Both the position numbers and the translations under genes were made by a program. A model generated the notes under the pieces. The model worked only from the letters and a program-made list of their open reading frames with translations, had not been told where the DNA came from and ran no database searches. Positions 1-11,800 of a stretch of 64,000 nt of DNA are shown one piece after another; positions within the stretch are counted from its first letter, which is position 1, and the number at the start of each line of letters is the position of its first letter. The DNA is taken from positions 57,882,266 through 57,946,265 of the forward strand of contig CM038222.1 of assembly GCA_021442155.1 (NCBI GenBank), read 5' to 3'. Source of the stretch: Cymbidium sinense (taxonomy: Eukaryota; Streptophyta; Magnoliopsida; Asparagales; Orchidaceae).

Positions 1-2280
1 GAAAATTCTTGTTTGATAGATTTTTACATTTTGAATTTTTCTAAGTGATTTTTTTATAAACGAGTACTATACGGGTTGTTTCGACAATTATTCAAATCTA
101 ATTTATGCATATCCCTTTCATCAATTATCGATTCTATTGCATTTGATTTGATTCGAACAATAGAACAGATATGTATGTCAACATCCATTATTATCATTTA
201 TGTCCCAAACATTTTTTTGGTGTATCTTAAAATAAGAAAACATCAAATATATTTTTATTTATTTTTTTAAATTTAAAAAATAAAAATACAAAGTGGCCCA
301 AAGCTACTCCTAAAGTAATGATTAATTTCATTATTTTATTTTTTCATTAAAAATTTTAAAAAATAACAAGTAAACAGATTTTTTATTTTTTAAAATAAAA
401 AATTTATAAAAATATTTGTTTTCACATAAAATAAAAATAAAATAAAAATAAAAAAAACTTAAAATAAAAATAAAAAATAAAAAATAGAAAGTGATCCTAA
501 ACAACCACTTGGATATATTATTTTAATAATATGTTCAAATGGTTCAATTAATCATCATATGATATGGGTTGAAAAAAAATACTCAGATCAATTATTCTAA
601 TAATAATTTTTAAAATTATAACTAGAGTTATAGAAATTAATCTAAATTTGGTGTTAGTTCGCTCAACGGGCCCAAATAAATTGTCTCAAGTATTTAAGTT
701 ACACAATATTTTTCATAATATTAAAAAAATATACAAAAATATAAAAATATATTCAATAATTATTAAAATCATATTTTATATAAATATAATTATAATTATT
801 ATTTAAACCCATTATTTAAAAAGGTTACAACTTGAAGTCAAAATTTGGAGGCTAGTGATAGTTACATACTTTCTCTAAGATTTTAATAGTTGCTTGAAAG
901 CTGATTTTTTTTAATAAATGAGAAAAATTATTATATTCTTCAATTGGCTCAATATAATTTAAAATTTTAGATAGTTTGTATCATATTTTTAATCTCGGAT
1001 GTCTAAGTTTTATAATTTAGAAATAAAAGTATGGATTATGGGTTTTAGTTAAAAAAAATGTGATTAGTCGAATAAAGATTAAAATTAATGAGTTAAAGAT
1101 GTTTAAATCTAATCTTAATCAAGCTTAGATGCAAATCAACTTAGATATGTATCTCTAACTACATTTATATATACCAACCATTTATGGAATCAAAATAATT
1201 CATTTGCTTTCAATATTATCAAAATAAGTGATAACATGATTTTAAAAAATAATTTGAGATCACTTATTTAAACACCATTAACAAAATTTAGTTAGTTAGA
1301 TATGAATCTTGATGCTTTAGGATCAAATTCAGAGCCATCCAATCCCTAAATTTGACAAACTTATAGTTGAAGGTCTTATCTAGACAAATTCAAATAATTA
1401 AAATTGTTCTGATCTAAATCCAAAAGAGTCTGATTCTAACTTTTGAAACACAATTAAAAATGTTTAGGTATTAATTGAAAGGTCAAATGATATTTGGATT
1501 TGGCATGATTCAAGATAAAATTAGTGTTTCGATGTGAGTAGTCCAACGAGCTAATAATCAATCATTTTTGAGCTTATTATGACACATAAATGAAGAGAGA
1601 ATAATATATAATCAAAAGAATTAACATAGAATTATTTGATGAAGTGTTTTGATATTCTAATAAAAATAATCAAAAATGTCATTATTGAGAACTCTAAATA
1701 AACTCATTTTCTCTACATAAAGGAGGTTTGGACTTGAATTTGAAGAGAACTTAGAATTTTTGAAGAACTCTAGGGCTTAATGATAGATATCGATGATTAT
1801 CACTAATGACTGTCATTGTCTGATCATTAACCCTTGGTTGTCACAGACTCACAATCTTCTGACAACCATTGCTCGATTATGATCTCATGAATATCGTCCA
1901 TCGATTCCTTACAAAAGTAATGTAAATGCGGTTATGATATTACATTACGTCATCATAATCATTAGACTTCTATTATATTAATGTTACTCAAATGATGGTC
2001 TGTGATCATCTCCAACTTTCGTCACTTCTTCAGCATATCTATAATATATACAACATAATTATTTTTAATTGTGTAATCAAACTCACTCAAATAAGGAGGA
2101 ATAATAGACCAATGTAATTTTAATTATATAATAGATCTATTTCAGATGGGTTGGACCTTATGATTTTTTTTTCTTTTCTAATTTTTTATAAAAGAATTTT
2201 GATTTCACTTATATATATAATTATTTATTTCCACACACATTATTATTATTATTTAAAATATCTATTAAGAACAAAATCTG
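1..2280. other. AT-rich intergenic region, no gene recognised
   Basis: Long A/T runs with frequent stops in all frames; the only open frame above 60 codons (76-270) is low-complexity and resembles nothing. Around 485-515 there is a motif of the kind seen at MITE ends in the 54-kb region (a GATCC(T/C)AAACAACC block), but no matching inverted partner was found. Confidence 0.6.
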
Positions 2281-2298
2281 AGGCCGGCCATTTTTAGT

Positions 2299-2377
2299 AG
2301 CCCAATCTCAATTTTCATGACTGTGGCCCAGCCCAGCCCAGCCCAACCCAGCCTAGCCCGCCTTTGACTAGGTTGAC
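2299..2377 (+). promoter_or_regulatory. Promoter-proximal cluster of site II (TGGGCY) motifs before the PP2C leader exon
   Basis: AGCCCA/GGCCCA occurs repeatedly from 2299 to about 2350, with three tandem copies near 2326-2342. In the other orientation these read TGGGCT, the site II element bound by TCP factors in many plant housekeeping genes (family knowledge). Two TTGAC W-box-like cores follow at 2363-2377. The cluster lies just upstream of a GC-richer stretch that looks like a 5' leader. No clear TATA box is seen, which fits a broadly expressed gene; this last point is inference. Confidence 0.5.
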
Positions 2378-2399
2378 AATTTCCAAATCCTTCAAAGAA

Positions 2400-2548
2400 G
2401 CCTACGGGATCTCCAGACTCCGGTCCGCTTTAGATCGCGCACCTTCGAGTCTATGCCATTTGCTTCTTCCAGATCGACGGCTTGTCGTCATCGTCGTCGT
2501 TGGGAAAAGTAATTAAAATCTCAGTCTTTCGTTCACCGTTCTAATCAG
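2400..2548 (+). other. Non-coding leader exon of the PP2C gene with an upstream ORF
   Basis: This GC-richer block ends in a good donor (AATCAG, then GTAGTT at 2549). The next acceptor in front of coding sequence is TTTTCAG at 8781-8784, which would make a 6,236-bp leader intron. The start is approximate because no transcript data are available. An upstream ORF begins at ATG 2453 and ends at TAA 2510-2512 (19 codons plus stop, rich in Arg/Ser). An alternative donor (GTAATT at 2508) does not bring this ATG into frame with exon 2. Confidence 0.5.
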
Positions 2549-2910
2549 GTAGTTAATCTCTGTCTTACAACCTATCGCCGCTGCTATCTGCTTATTCAGT
2601 CTGGGACTGAGGTTGTAGGGTTTTGTTGTCGCAACCAATTCCTTAGGCTAGCTGCCTAAGCTGATGAATACTCTTTTTCTAAAATGTGCCGGAGTCTTGA
2701 TTCCAGACGCCCTATTTAGGGTTGTTGAAGCTTTCAGGGGGTTGAGGGTTTCTGTTGACGTCTTCAGGGGTTGTGATGAAATTTAAATAGAGTTTCAACT
2801 TATATCCCGTAGAAATGTTGCACTGTATCTATCTCCCCTAACTTGCGTTCTAGGATGTAGAGAGAAGGTTGATTCCTTGTGAGTTTCTGACGCGCGCCGC
2901 TCAAACACAC

Positions 2911-2912
<2 letters not shown>

Positions 2913-2960
<48 letters not shown>
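2913..2960 (+). repeat. (AG)24 microsatellite in leader intron 1
   Basis: An uninterrupted AG run of 48 bases, about 365 bases inside the leader intron. GAGA-type repeats near plant transcription starts can bind BBR/BPC factors (family knowledge). Whether this one has a role is unknown. Confidence 0.9.
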
Positions 2961-2962
<2 letters not shown>

Positions 2963-5900
2963 GAATCCTTTGTTGTTTAATTGCAGCTTGCAGGATTATT
3001 TTGTTCCTTCTTTAAGAGCCTTTTATAAACTATTTGGTAGGCTTTGCTTTAAATCTGACTTAAATTTTTTGCACAATTGATTGCTAGATAGCCCTTAAAT
3101 TTAATTCAATGTCTGTGCTTTTTTTTGTTTTTTATAGAGAAGGGGTCATTATTTTTACAAATAAAGTTCAAATGAAATTGTTTAATGCTAGTTTGGTTTT
3201 AGCTTTAAACACAATTGGAGCTTGGATTGGGAAATCTTTTAGATTCTTAGTGTCAATACCCAATGGTTTGGTTGCAAATTGCAAAAGGTATTTGTTGTGA
3301 AACTATGTCTAATGTAGGGGGTTAGATTTATGTCATAATTAGTTTATTGGTAGATGATGAATGCTTGTGCTTCTATAGTTGTATGGTTGGTCTTAGTTGC
3401 ATTTGCAATTAATTGTACTTTTTTTATGCTGGACAACACAAGGCTAACTTTTTCTTTAATTCAACTAATAGTATGCTTTCATATCAAGTAGAGGATTCAT
3501 ATATTGCAAATTATTAATTGTATCAACAATATACTTTCTTTGAAAACATACTTTAAGTCTGTAATAGAGTTTAAATCCTATTGATTATGAAATGATTGTA
3601 AATAATCAATAATTTCAATAAAATTTTGAAAAAATAAAATTGTAATTAAATAAATTAATTTTGGCAAAATTTGAATTCCAAAATGCCACCTTTTGTTCAA
3701 AATCAAGAGAATTAAACAAGAGAAAAACTAATTATATAGGTGAAATGGAATAATTAATAAATTTACTTAAGAAATCTGACATTATATCTTTTATAAGGGA
3801 ATGACTTTCTAATGAATTAGATAGTCACACTTATACCACTATTAACGAATCACTAATCAAATTTGCACTCATAAGATTGAAATTAGAAGCTAATATAATT
3901 AATTTGTATGCCCTATATTACATTTTGTAATCCTCCATTTCTCGTAAGTTTGTTTGCCGATATAAGATTTTGTTCTCATATTTAAATTATTTATTCCATG
4001 AATCCTTAACAATTTCCCAAGCTGAATTTAAATAATGACAAAATAGATTGAAAATTCAAATAGTTTTAGATTGAATAAATCAACAAGTAAGGAAAGTTGG
4101 TATAGCAATAACATTAAACCGATTTAATGATTTCTTGAATCTCATAAGTGCCCAATACTTGTAACACTTTGGTTACTTGAATCCAATGCCATAAGCTATA
4201 AGGACACAATTACGCTATCAAAAAGAATCCCATAAGAACCACATATTAATCAACCTTCAAAATCAAATTGATATGTCTAAGTGCAGTTATCTATTGGATT
4301 TGGATGTAAATCAAATGTATATGGTGTAGTTATGATAAACAAGTACTTGAACTAAACCACATACAATGTGAATCAAATTGAATAAAAAGTAATGGAATAA
4401 TTGAGCACACACCTCGTTCTCATAGGTTTTGTTTTTCAATGGCATGTTTAACAAATAAGTTTAAATTAAAAATTATCAAAATAAAATAGAATATTAATAT
4501 AATTGAATTTGATGTGATCATTTATTTATTTGATATTTTTGATGATTCTAAACTAATTTCTATTAACTTACTTTGAGTCTTGTTGTTTCTTAAATGCCTT
4601 TGTATGAAGATTGATAGTAACTTTTTCTGAGTTGCAATCTTGGTGTAACTTTAGGCAACCTAGCAACTTTGGGTGATTGTCAATTAGGGAGGCTAAAAGT
4701 GAAGGAATTCAAAAGTGTAGAATGAGAGACTAAAATAATAAGAGGCTAAATTATGAAAATTAGAGATAAAAAATGTGTAAGTAGTCTTGACTAATAAATG
4801 AATAAATACATAATATATAATTAAACAAGTTATTTTTAATTAAATTTTAAGTAAATAATGTCTGAGCTATCATCATGATTAATATCAAGCTTTTAATAGC
4901 TTGTTGAAGAACAAACAAACTTGCTCTTGAACATAAACAAACATATTAAATTATGTTCAGGCTCGATGCATTTAGCCTTTGAGTTTTAAAAGTGTTCAAT
5001 TTTGTTTAATTACTAACTTGAATTAACTTGGACAAGTATTAATTAAGTCGAGTTCAAGATGTTTGTTGAGTGTTTTTGTTCACTTACAACTCTATTGATA
5101 GGCGCTAAATTCCCTCTCCTTTTTCCCAAGTTGCTTTTTTATCTATAAGGAAATGAGCAGAATATGAACCCATTGTAACTTTCACCAATTTCTTTCAGCT
5201 AGTTAATCTATCTATAGAAGTGCTGGAACATGAATTAGTTCCCTTAATATTTAAATTGGTTTCATTGTTTTATACATTCTTTAATTTTATTTAAAAGATA
5301 AAATGGACCTTCGTTATATGAATATTTTATTGCATATCTTACTCCATTTATTTTAACTGTTGAAGTAATAGAAAATGATCTTTATTTAGCATGGTTAATT
5401 ACATCTTGTGGCAGTCATATTTAATATTAGTGAGACTCAAGTCTTTGATAGGTTACTTTATTTCGCATAGTTTCTTTAAATTTATTAGAAGACAATTTAT
5501 CTTTTCTTTTGGAGATAAACTGTAAGGTGAACCTACAAGCTCACAAAAAGAGGCCATCCCCCTTCTTTCTTATCCCAAAACAAACTAATGATGTGGTTCC
5601 ACTTAATGTACTTTCTCTTCCCAAATCCACCCAATTATAATTGCTTATCATCCCCCTCCCCCAACCAAAACAAAGTTAGAGTGACCAATGTATGCACAAA
5701 AAGATCTATGAATAGGAGTGAGATCAATATTTGGGGGATTTGCCCATTTATTATAGAGGATATAGATGAAAAATAAGTTAAACTTCAAAATCTTGCCAGA
5801 AAGTATTCATAATTGAATAGAGTTTGCACCAAAACCTTACAAATATTTTTTTCTTTTATCAATTTATGTGAACTTTACAAATTTATTATCAATTTGAGGG

Positions 5901-6290
5901 ATCTAATTGTGAGCCTTTAAAATGACCAGTGGTAGTAAGCCTAATTGTTCTTACTCTAAGAAATAACAATCAAAAGAAGGGCAACTTAGCTCTTTGTTTG
6001 CTAAGCTTGTCCTTTTCATGGCATTAAATTAACATCTTCTTGTAGTGCTTATGGAGAATATCACAAAAATATTCAAAAAAAGGAACATTGGGGTCTTTAT
6101 TTTCCTGATGTAGTTTTAAGTGGTGAGATCTTTGTTGTAACAAGTTAATAATTAAAATAATAAGAAAAAAGTTTCTAAGGTAAAATGTCTTAGGATTAGT
6201 GATAAGAATTAGAGAGAACTTACTGAGTAATTCATTCCAATATTTACATATTTATTTATTTAATTTTAAAGAGCATTTATAAATGAACAT
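2961..6290. other. Leader intron 1 of PP2C, left part
   Basis: No exon or complete element recognised. A stretch near 4830-5100 has the AGCTT/GAGTTC-rich composition of the hAT-type elements seen elsewhere in the window and ends in a TIR-like ACTTACAACTCTA, but no left terminus was found. Small open frames at 3109-3300 and 5588-5776 have no recognisable content. Confidence 0.45.
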
Positions 6291-6302
6291 ACAAAAAGGG
6301 CT

Positions 6303-7375
6303 TTGGATTAGTGAGATGACATCAAGAATACATGAATTCATGAAGTGGCAATGAAAAGAAGGAAAGAAAGGTAGTCGTCTAATTAGGCGGATATAAAGGA
6401 GGTTGAATTCATGGGAGAAATTTTTGGGCGGGTTGACGTGTTAATTGAGCAAATAGTAAGGTGGAAAAATTCATAGGTTGTGGGTTTTTTCACACTTTCC
6501 TTCAAGCGAATGAACGTGTATTATCCATTCAAAATTTACTTCATAAATTTTGAAAGATTGTCCTAGTAATCCTTTGGTGAGTGCTCACAAGCTGCTTGCC
6601 TATGATAATTAATATATTACAAATTAAGTCATTGTCTAATTTCTCTTTCAAAGAATGTCTGTTAGCTTAAACATACTTAGTATGATCATGTTGCACAAGA
6701 TAATACCCAAATTAATAGTTGACTTACTATCACAATTGAATCATAGGGCCTTTCCATTTGAATTTTAAATCTTCAAGGAAAATTTTTAGTTATAATAATT
6801 AGCAGATTTCTATTGCTATATATCTAAACTTGGCTTCTACGATAGATCTTTTTATCACATTTTCTAACTTAAGTTATGAGGTTACACTAAAAAAAATGTG
6901 CAATATTTTTGAGGTTGATCTCCTATCACTTATAGAACTTACATAATCTGCATGCGTGTAAGCTTGAAAAGTTAATTTTTTTCTCTTTTTAAATATGACT
7001 TCTTTACCTGAGGTTCCTTTCAAATATTGTAAAATTTGATACATTGCCTAATGTGTGATTGTTTAGGATTGTGCATGAATTGACTTACTAAATTAATGCA
7101 TAGGTAATGTCAAGTCAAGTATGTGATAAGTAGAAAAGCCATCCGACAGTTAATAGAAGATTTTTTGTAGTTCTACATTGGTGAGATGGCATAAAGGATC
7201 CCATGAATCAATGAGGTGGACTTGAAAAGGAAAGCTGGTAGGCTAGTTTCGTGGACACTGGGGAGGCTGAATTCATGGGATGTTGGCGTCACCTAGAGGT
7301 GGAATACATGGGTTGGATGGTGGGTTAGTTATGCGAATATTAAGGAGGTGGACTTCATAGTTGCACGCATTTTCA
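6303..7375. repeat. Two related about 200-bp segments flanking the copia remnant
   Basis: Segments at about 6310-6510 and 7176-7375 share an ordered set of blocks (GTGAGATG-CAT, ATGAATTCATGAAGTGG-like, GAGG(T/C)TGAATTCATGGGA, then TCACA(C/A)TT). They could be degraded LTR parts of the copia element between them or a separate duplicated repeat. Similarity is partial. Confidence 0.3.
6560..7110 (-). mobile_element. Decayed Ty1/copia fragment (RNase H region), antisense in intron 1
   Basis: Reading the reverse strand gives pieces of the copia RNase H domain. One piece resembles the VARSSAEAE(F/Y)R block (about 6810-6870, here VIKRSIVEAKFRYIA). The other resembles NPVQHDRTKHVEIDRHFIKEK (about 6650-6720, here LVQHDHTKYV then stop then NRHSLKEK). 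Many stops and no long frame, so it is a dead fragment. Confidence 0.6.
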
Positions 7376-7399
7376 CAATTAGTAAAATAAGACTAAATA

Positions 7400-8784
7400 T
7401 ACAATATGCAATTTTAGTGGTGATAATTCTAATTATCGGTAAATAGTACTAGAAAATAATATTAGATCTGTTAGAACATGAGTATGATGAAGATATAACT
7501 TTAAAAGTCATTGTTGGGTGGTTAAAATGATCAAGCGTTTTAGTATACTTTGCAATAAGAGAATATTATAAATATTTAAAGATAGAATTTATTAAATTCA
7601 GATTAGGTCAGTTATGTAGCATTACTTTAACTGTTGGACAATATAGAAGTTAAATTGATTATTATCATAGTTATTTATATGCCATCTCTCAAGTTCAATA
7701 CAAACCATATGAAGATTATTTCTTTGCCTTATGTATATTTTTAGTAATTTCCTTAGGATAGAAATAAAAACCATATTGGATCTTCTTGTCATAAAGTTTA
7801 ATTGATTCTTGATACTCATACAATTTTTTTAAGTATATTTTATATGTTAGAACTTTTTTAAAATCAAGAATAGCTTTTTCTATTATATTTCTTTCTCATT
7901 TTCAATAACCATGATATTTTCATTGCACATCCTACTAGAATCTTCATTTTAATTTAATATTTATTAGTAAGTATACATTGTAATACTTCTTCTATCTCTT
8001 TTAAAAATTTATTTTCAATTATCAATGTTCTCATTCAACTCATGTCTTTTCTATTGGTGATTCTCATGTTTCAAGTTTTCTCGATTCCTTGATGGAAGAA
8101 AAGTGACATAATTCTGTAAGCTAATGAAGCATAAGCTCGCTTACCTCAATGGATGCCCAAGAATCTTGAAAACAAAATCTTGAATTATATTGAAAATTAA
8201 TTTGCAATTTACGTATTTAAAAGCAGAAAATCACTTATTATGACAACTGGCTAGCAAGGTTTAATTGATGCATTTTTTATTTCAGTTGTTGTGGATCTGA
8301 TCAATATCTGTGCATGCCTTTTGACTGTTATATCGTAGCGCTAAACTGTTGTTGACTTATCAATTTTTGGCTATATGTTTGGTTCTTCCTCAGTTTTATC
8401 TAGCACAATGTAATGTAAAAGTTAAACGAGTTATTTTCAGTTAGTTGTTTTGGGATGACCCTCCATAGTCTTAAGAGGTCATTTCTTTGCATGATAAATT
8501 TATTGAGAAAGATCTTGATTTTGCTCTCTTAGATTTATTGCTGCATAAATGGCTATGATTATAGGATTCTCATTATTAATCATTGCTGTGATTTGTCAGC
8601 TCCGCATAGACCATGTGATAGTGATTGGCAACCATTCCAAGTGATACAGATCATCACATGTTTTGTAGACATGATCGGTTTTTCTTAATTTATAATAAAT
8701 ATCTGTCATTGTACCTTAAAAAAAACTTTATAGCTTGCTTCTTTACCTTGTTCTTCTGTGGGTTGCAATAACTATAATTTTCAG
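7400..8784. other. Leader intron 1 of PP2C, right part
   Basis: AT-rich with no recognised element. It ends in a pyrimidine-rich tract and the TTTTCAG acceptor at 8784. Confidence 0.5.
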
Positions 8785-8787
8785 GCT

Positions 8788-8820
8788 ATGCCCTCAATGA
8801 TGTCATCTCTCTACATGTGA
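8788..8820 (+). other. Short upstream ORF in exon 2 of the PP2C gene
   Basis: ATG at 8788 opens a ten-codon frame ending in TGA at 8818, in the same frame as the main ORF and 24 bases before its ATG at 8845. It contains four ATGs. With the upstream ORF in the leader exon, the mRNA would carry two upstream ORFs, which often lowers translation of the main frame (general knowledge; the effect here is untested). Confidence 0.5.
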
Positions 8821-8844
8821 GTTTTGCCAACCATAAGCGCAAGA

Positions 8845-11800
8845 ATGCTGAAAAGTATGGCTGATACTGTGCGTGAAGATGATTTCAGGGAGGATGACTT
8901 CATAGCAAAGAGGATCAAAATTACTGGTATAGATACTGGTAATTTGGTAAAAGATAAGCAAGAAGAGCAAAATCTGGATATCTATGCAGTAGATGGAAAT
9001 GTGATTAAACCTACCATATCAATGGGCCAGAATGGAAGCATTGACAAGCCGATACCTGAATCTAACAAGACGTCACAAGATACAATATCATGCAGTTCTG
9101 AAGAAGTTCAAGGCCAATTTGTTGACAATTTATGCAATCTAGATGCTGCTGCAGCAGAAGACAAGGGATCAAGGCATACAATGGAGGATGCTTGGGTTCT
9201 TCTTCCTGATGCAAGCTTGGAATATCCTGGGAAACTGAGGTTTGTTTGTCTTTTTTACATTACGATTAGGCAAACGTTTTTCTTTAAAAATATAATTTTG
9301 CAAAATTAGCCACTACTACTTGTTAGGTACCTAGTCTAGCGCATACCAAAGAGCTTTTGTGGTCGCATCTACTTTTGAAGCAATTTTATGTAGCTAACTA
9401 AACCTAATGACTGTTTTAGCAACTATATGTTATTAGTTATACTAATTTGAACTAGGCATATCTGAACATTGTATGTTGTTCTTGGGCTCTATCAACACGT
9501 GCCATACTTTATAGTTTTGATTATCCTAATTGAAGAATCATAATTTTAGTTCATCTTTCTTCTGCAAAATTTTCTACTTGTATTAGATGATTAATTTTTC
9601 TTCTATGTTTGTATGTTTGGCTTGAAGTTAAAGGTCACTAAAAAATAATCAACATTTGGTTTGGATTGAACTTAGTTTGAAGTCAGTAAGCCTACTAACG
9701 AATCAACCCAGCTTAGATTAAACTTAAGTTGAGCTTGGATGGAATCAAGGTAGCTTGAGATCGGATTGAAATGCATATGCATGCATGTCTGAATGCATAT
9801 ATATATATATATATATAGATAGATATTAGTAATATTGCACATACATTAGCTGCACGTGAATAAATTTTATAAATTAAAAATTAAATTATATAAATTTAAT
9901 AATGTTTATTTTATAATTAAATGTTTCATAAATATTATCATTATAAGTAATTATAATTAAAAATGAATTACAACAAAAAAATCTAAACAAAATTTAATTA
10001 GCATTTATTGTAAGGATAAAAAAATGTTATCGAAGTAAATGGAGGTTCAATCGGATATAAACTAAAATTTGTTACCAACACTTAATATGTAAACCATAGA
10101 GTTAATTAAATATTTATTCCAACTTTGAAAAATATCACTTATTAATGATTGAATATGATTTTTAAAAATTTAGAAGATGAATAGATAATTTTTATGAATA
10201 GATAAAATGAGAATTAATAAGTGAATATATTACTATATAAATATAATAAATTTCTTAAATGATCAATATGAATGTTAATTTAAAATATAATCATGTTAAG
10301 GTTAATATATTTTAAATTATTATATAGTTGAACATAAACAACATACATTTATTTAATAATTTTTGTGTTAAAGACGTAGATTAAACAAGTTGGGATGTTC
10401 ATAAGGAAGTTAACGTTATGTGGGAAAAAATATCAAGTGAAATTAAGCAGTTCTTTAAAGATGTCTTTGGAGAATCAAAAGGAAAAGTTTCTTTAAGAAT
10501 AGTTGGTGGTGGAGTAGGAAGAAAAAAGATAAGAAATAAAAACTTGTTATAAAAGTTGATTTAGATGTAAAACTTGGAGAATTGGGAAAGATATAAAGTG
10601 CATAGAGATTAAGCGATATGTGATGAAAAAATTTACTTTTTGATTTATCTGATAGATTAGATATCAAGAAGGTGAAAAGATGTATGTATAAGTTAGCCAA
10701 AGGGATAGGAGAAGTAAAGAATTAAGTGAGGGTATTAAGGATGAAAATAATAAAGTCTTTTCTTAGAAAGATATTGAAAATAGGTGGATGAGATATTTTG
10801 ATAAACTTTTAATGAAGGATCGAAGAATACGATTGATTTTAAAGAAACCTAAACAAAAAATTTTCATTTTATCGATATTGATTAGTAAATAAGTTAGTGA
10901 AGCTTTAAAGAAAATGAAATGTGGAAGCGGATGGATAATATTTCAATAGAAGTGTGGAAATGTTTAGGAGATCAATTCTTACTACAAATCTTTTAATGTT
11001 ATTTTAAAGACTAAAGATGAGATGAGTGGAGAAAGAGTTTGTTGGTTCCATATTTAAGAATAAAGGTGATGCGAGTGTGCAAATTATAGGAATTAAGTTA
11101 ATGTCATACATTAAAATTATGGAGAGAGTAATTGAGCATGTTACGATGTGATACAGTTTCTCTCAGTTTGGTTTCATGCCGGTAGATCTACTATGGATGC
11201 TATACATTTGTTAAGAGGTTTGATGGAGAAGCATAGAAAGTAAGAAGGATCTACATATGATATTTATTGATTTAGAAAGTTTTTGATAAAGTCTCAAGAT
11301 GTTCTTTGGAGAGTTTTAGAAACGAGAAAGGAGTTAATATTGGCTATATTCAAGTCATTAAGGATATGTATACTAGATGTAACTTGTGTCCAAACACAAG
11401 GAGGATTGACAAAATATTTTCTATTTCGGTTGGATTACATCAAGGATCAACATTAAGCCCTTATCTTTTACTTTAGTTATGGATGTTCTTAGGCATTTTA
11501 CAAGAAGATGTACCTTGGTGTATGCTTTTTTGATGACATTCTTCTTGTTGATAATACTAGAGAGGGAGTCCAGAAACTTGAATTATGGAGGTCAACTTTA
11601 GAGTCTAAAGGTTTTCGTTTAAGTAGATCTAAAGCGAATATATGGAGTGTAATTTTAGTTGTAGAAGTTTTGGTAGTGTTGTGACTTTGGTGATCAAGTC
11701 ATTAATAAGAGTGGCGATTGATATTTAGGTTATTGTTCAAAATGATGGTGAAATAGATGGAGATGTTATTAGTAGAATTCAAGTTGGATGGTTGAAGTGG

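Noticed and set aside
8824..9309. Longer reading of PP2C exon 2 with a start at 8824 and an end at 9309
   Set aside because: 8824 is TTG, not ATG, and the part after 9239 is intron read-through; the donor GTTTGT at 9240 restores the conserved R-C-A-H-F junction.
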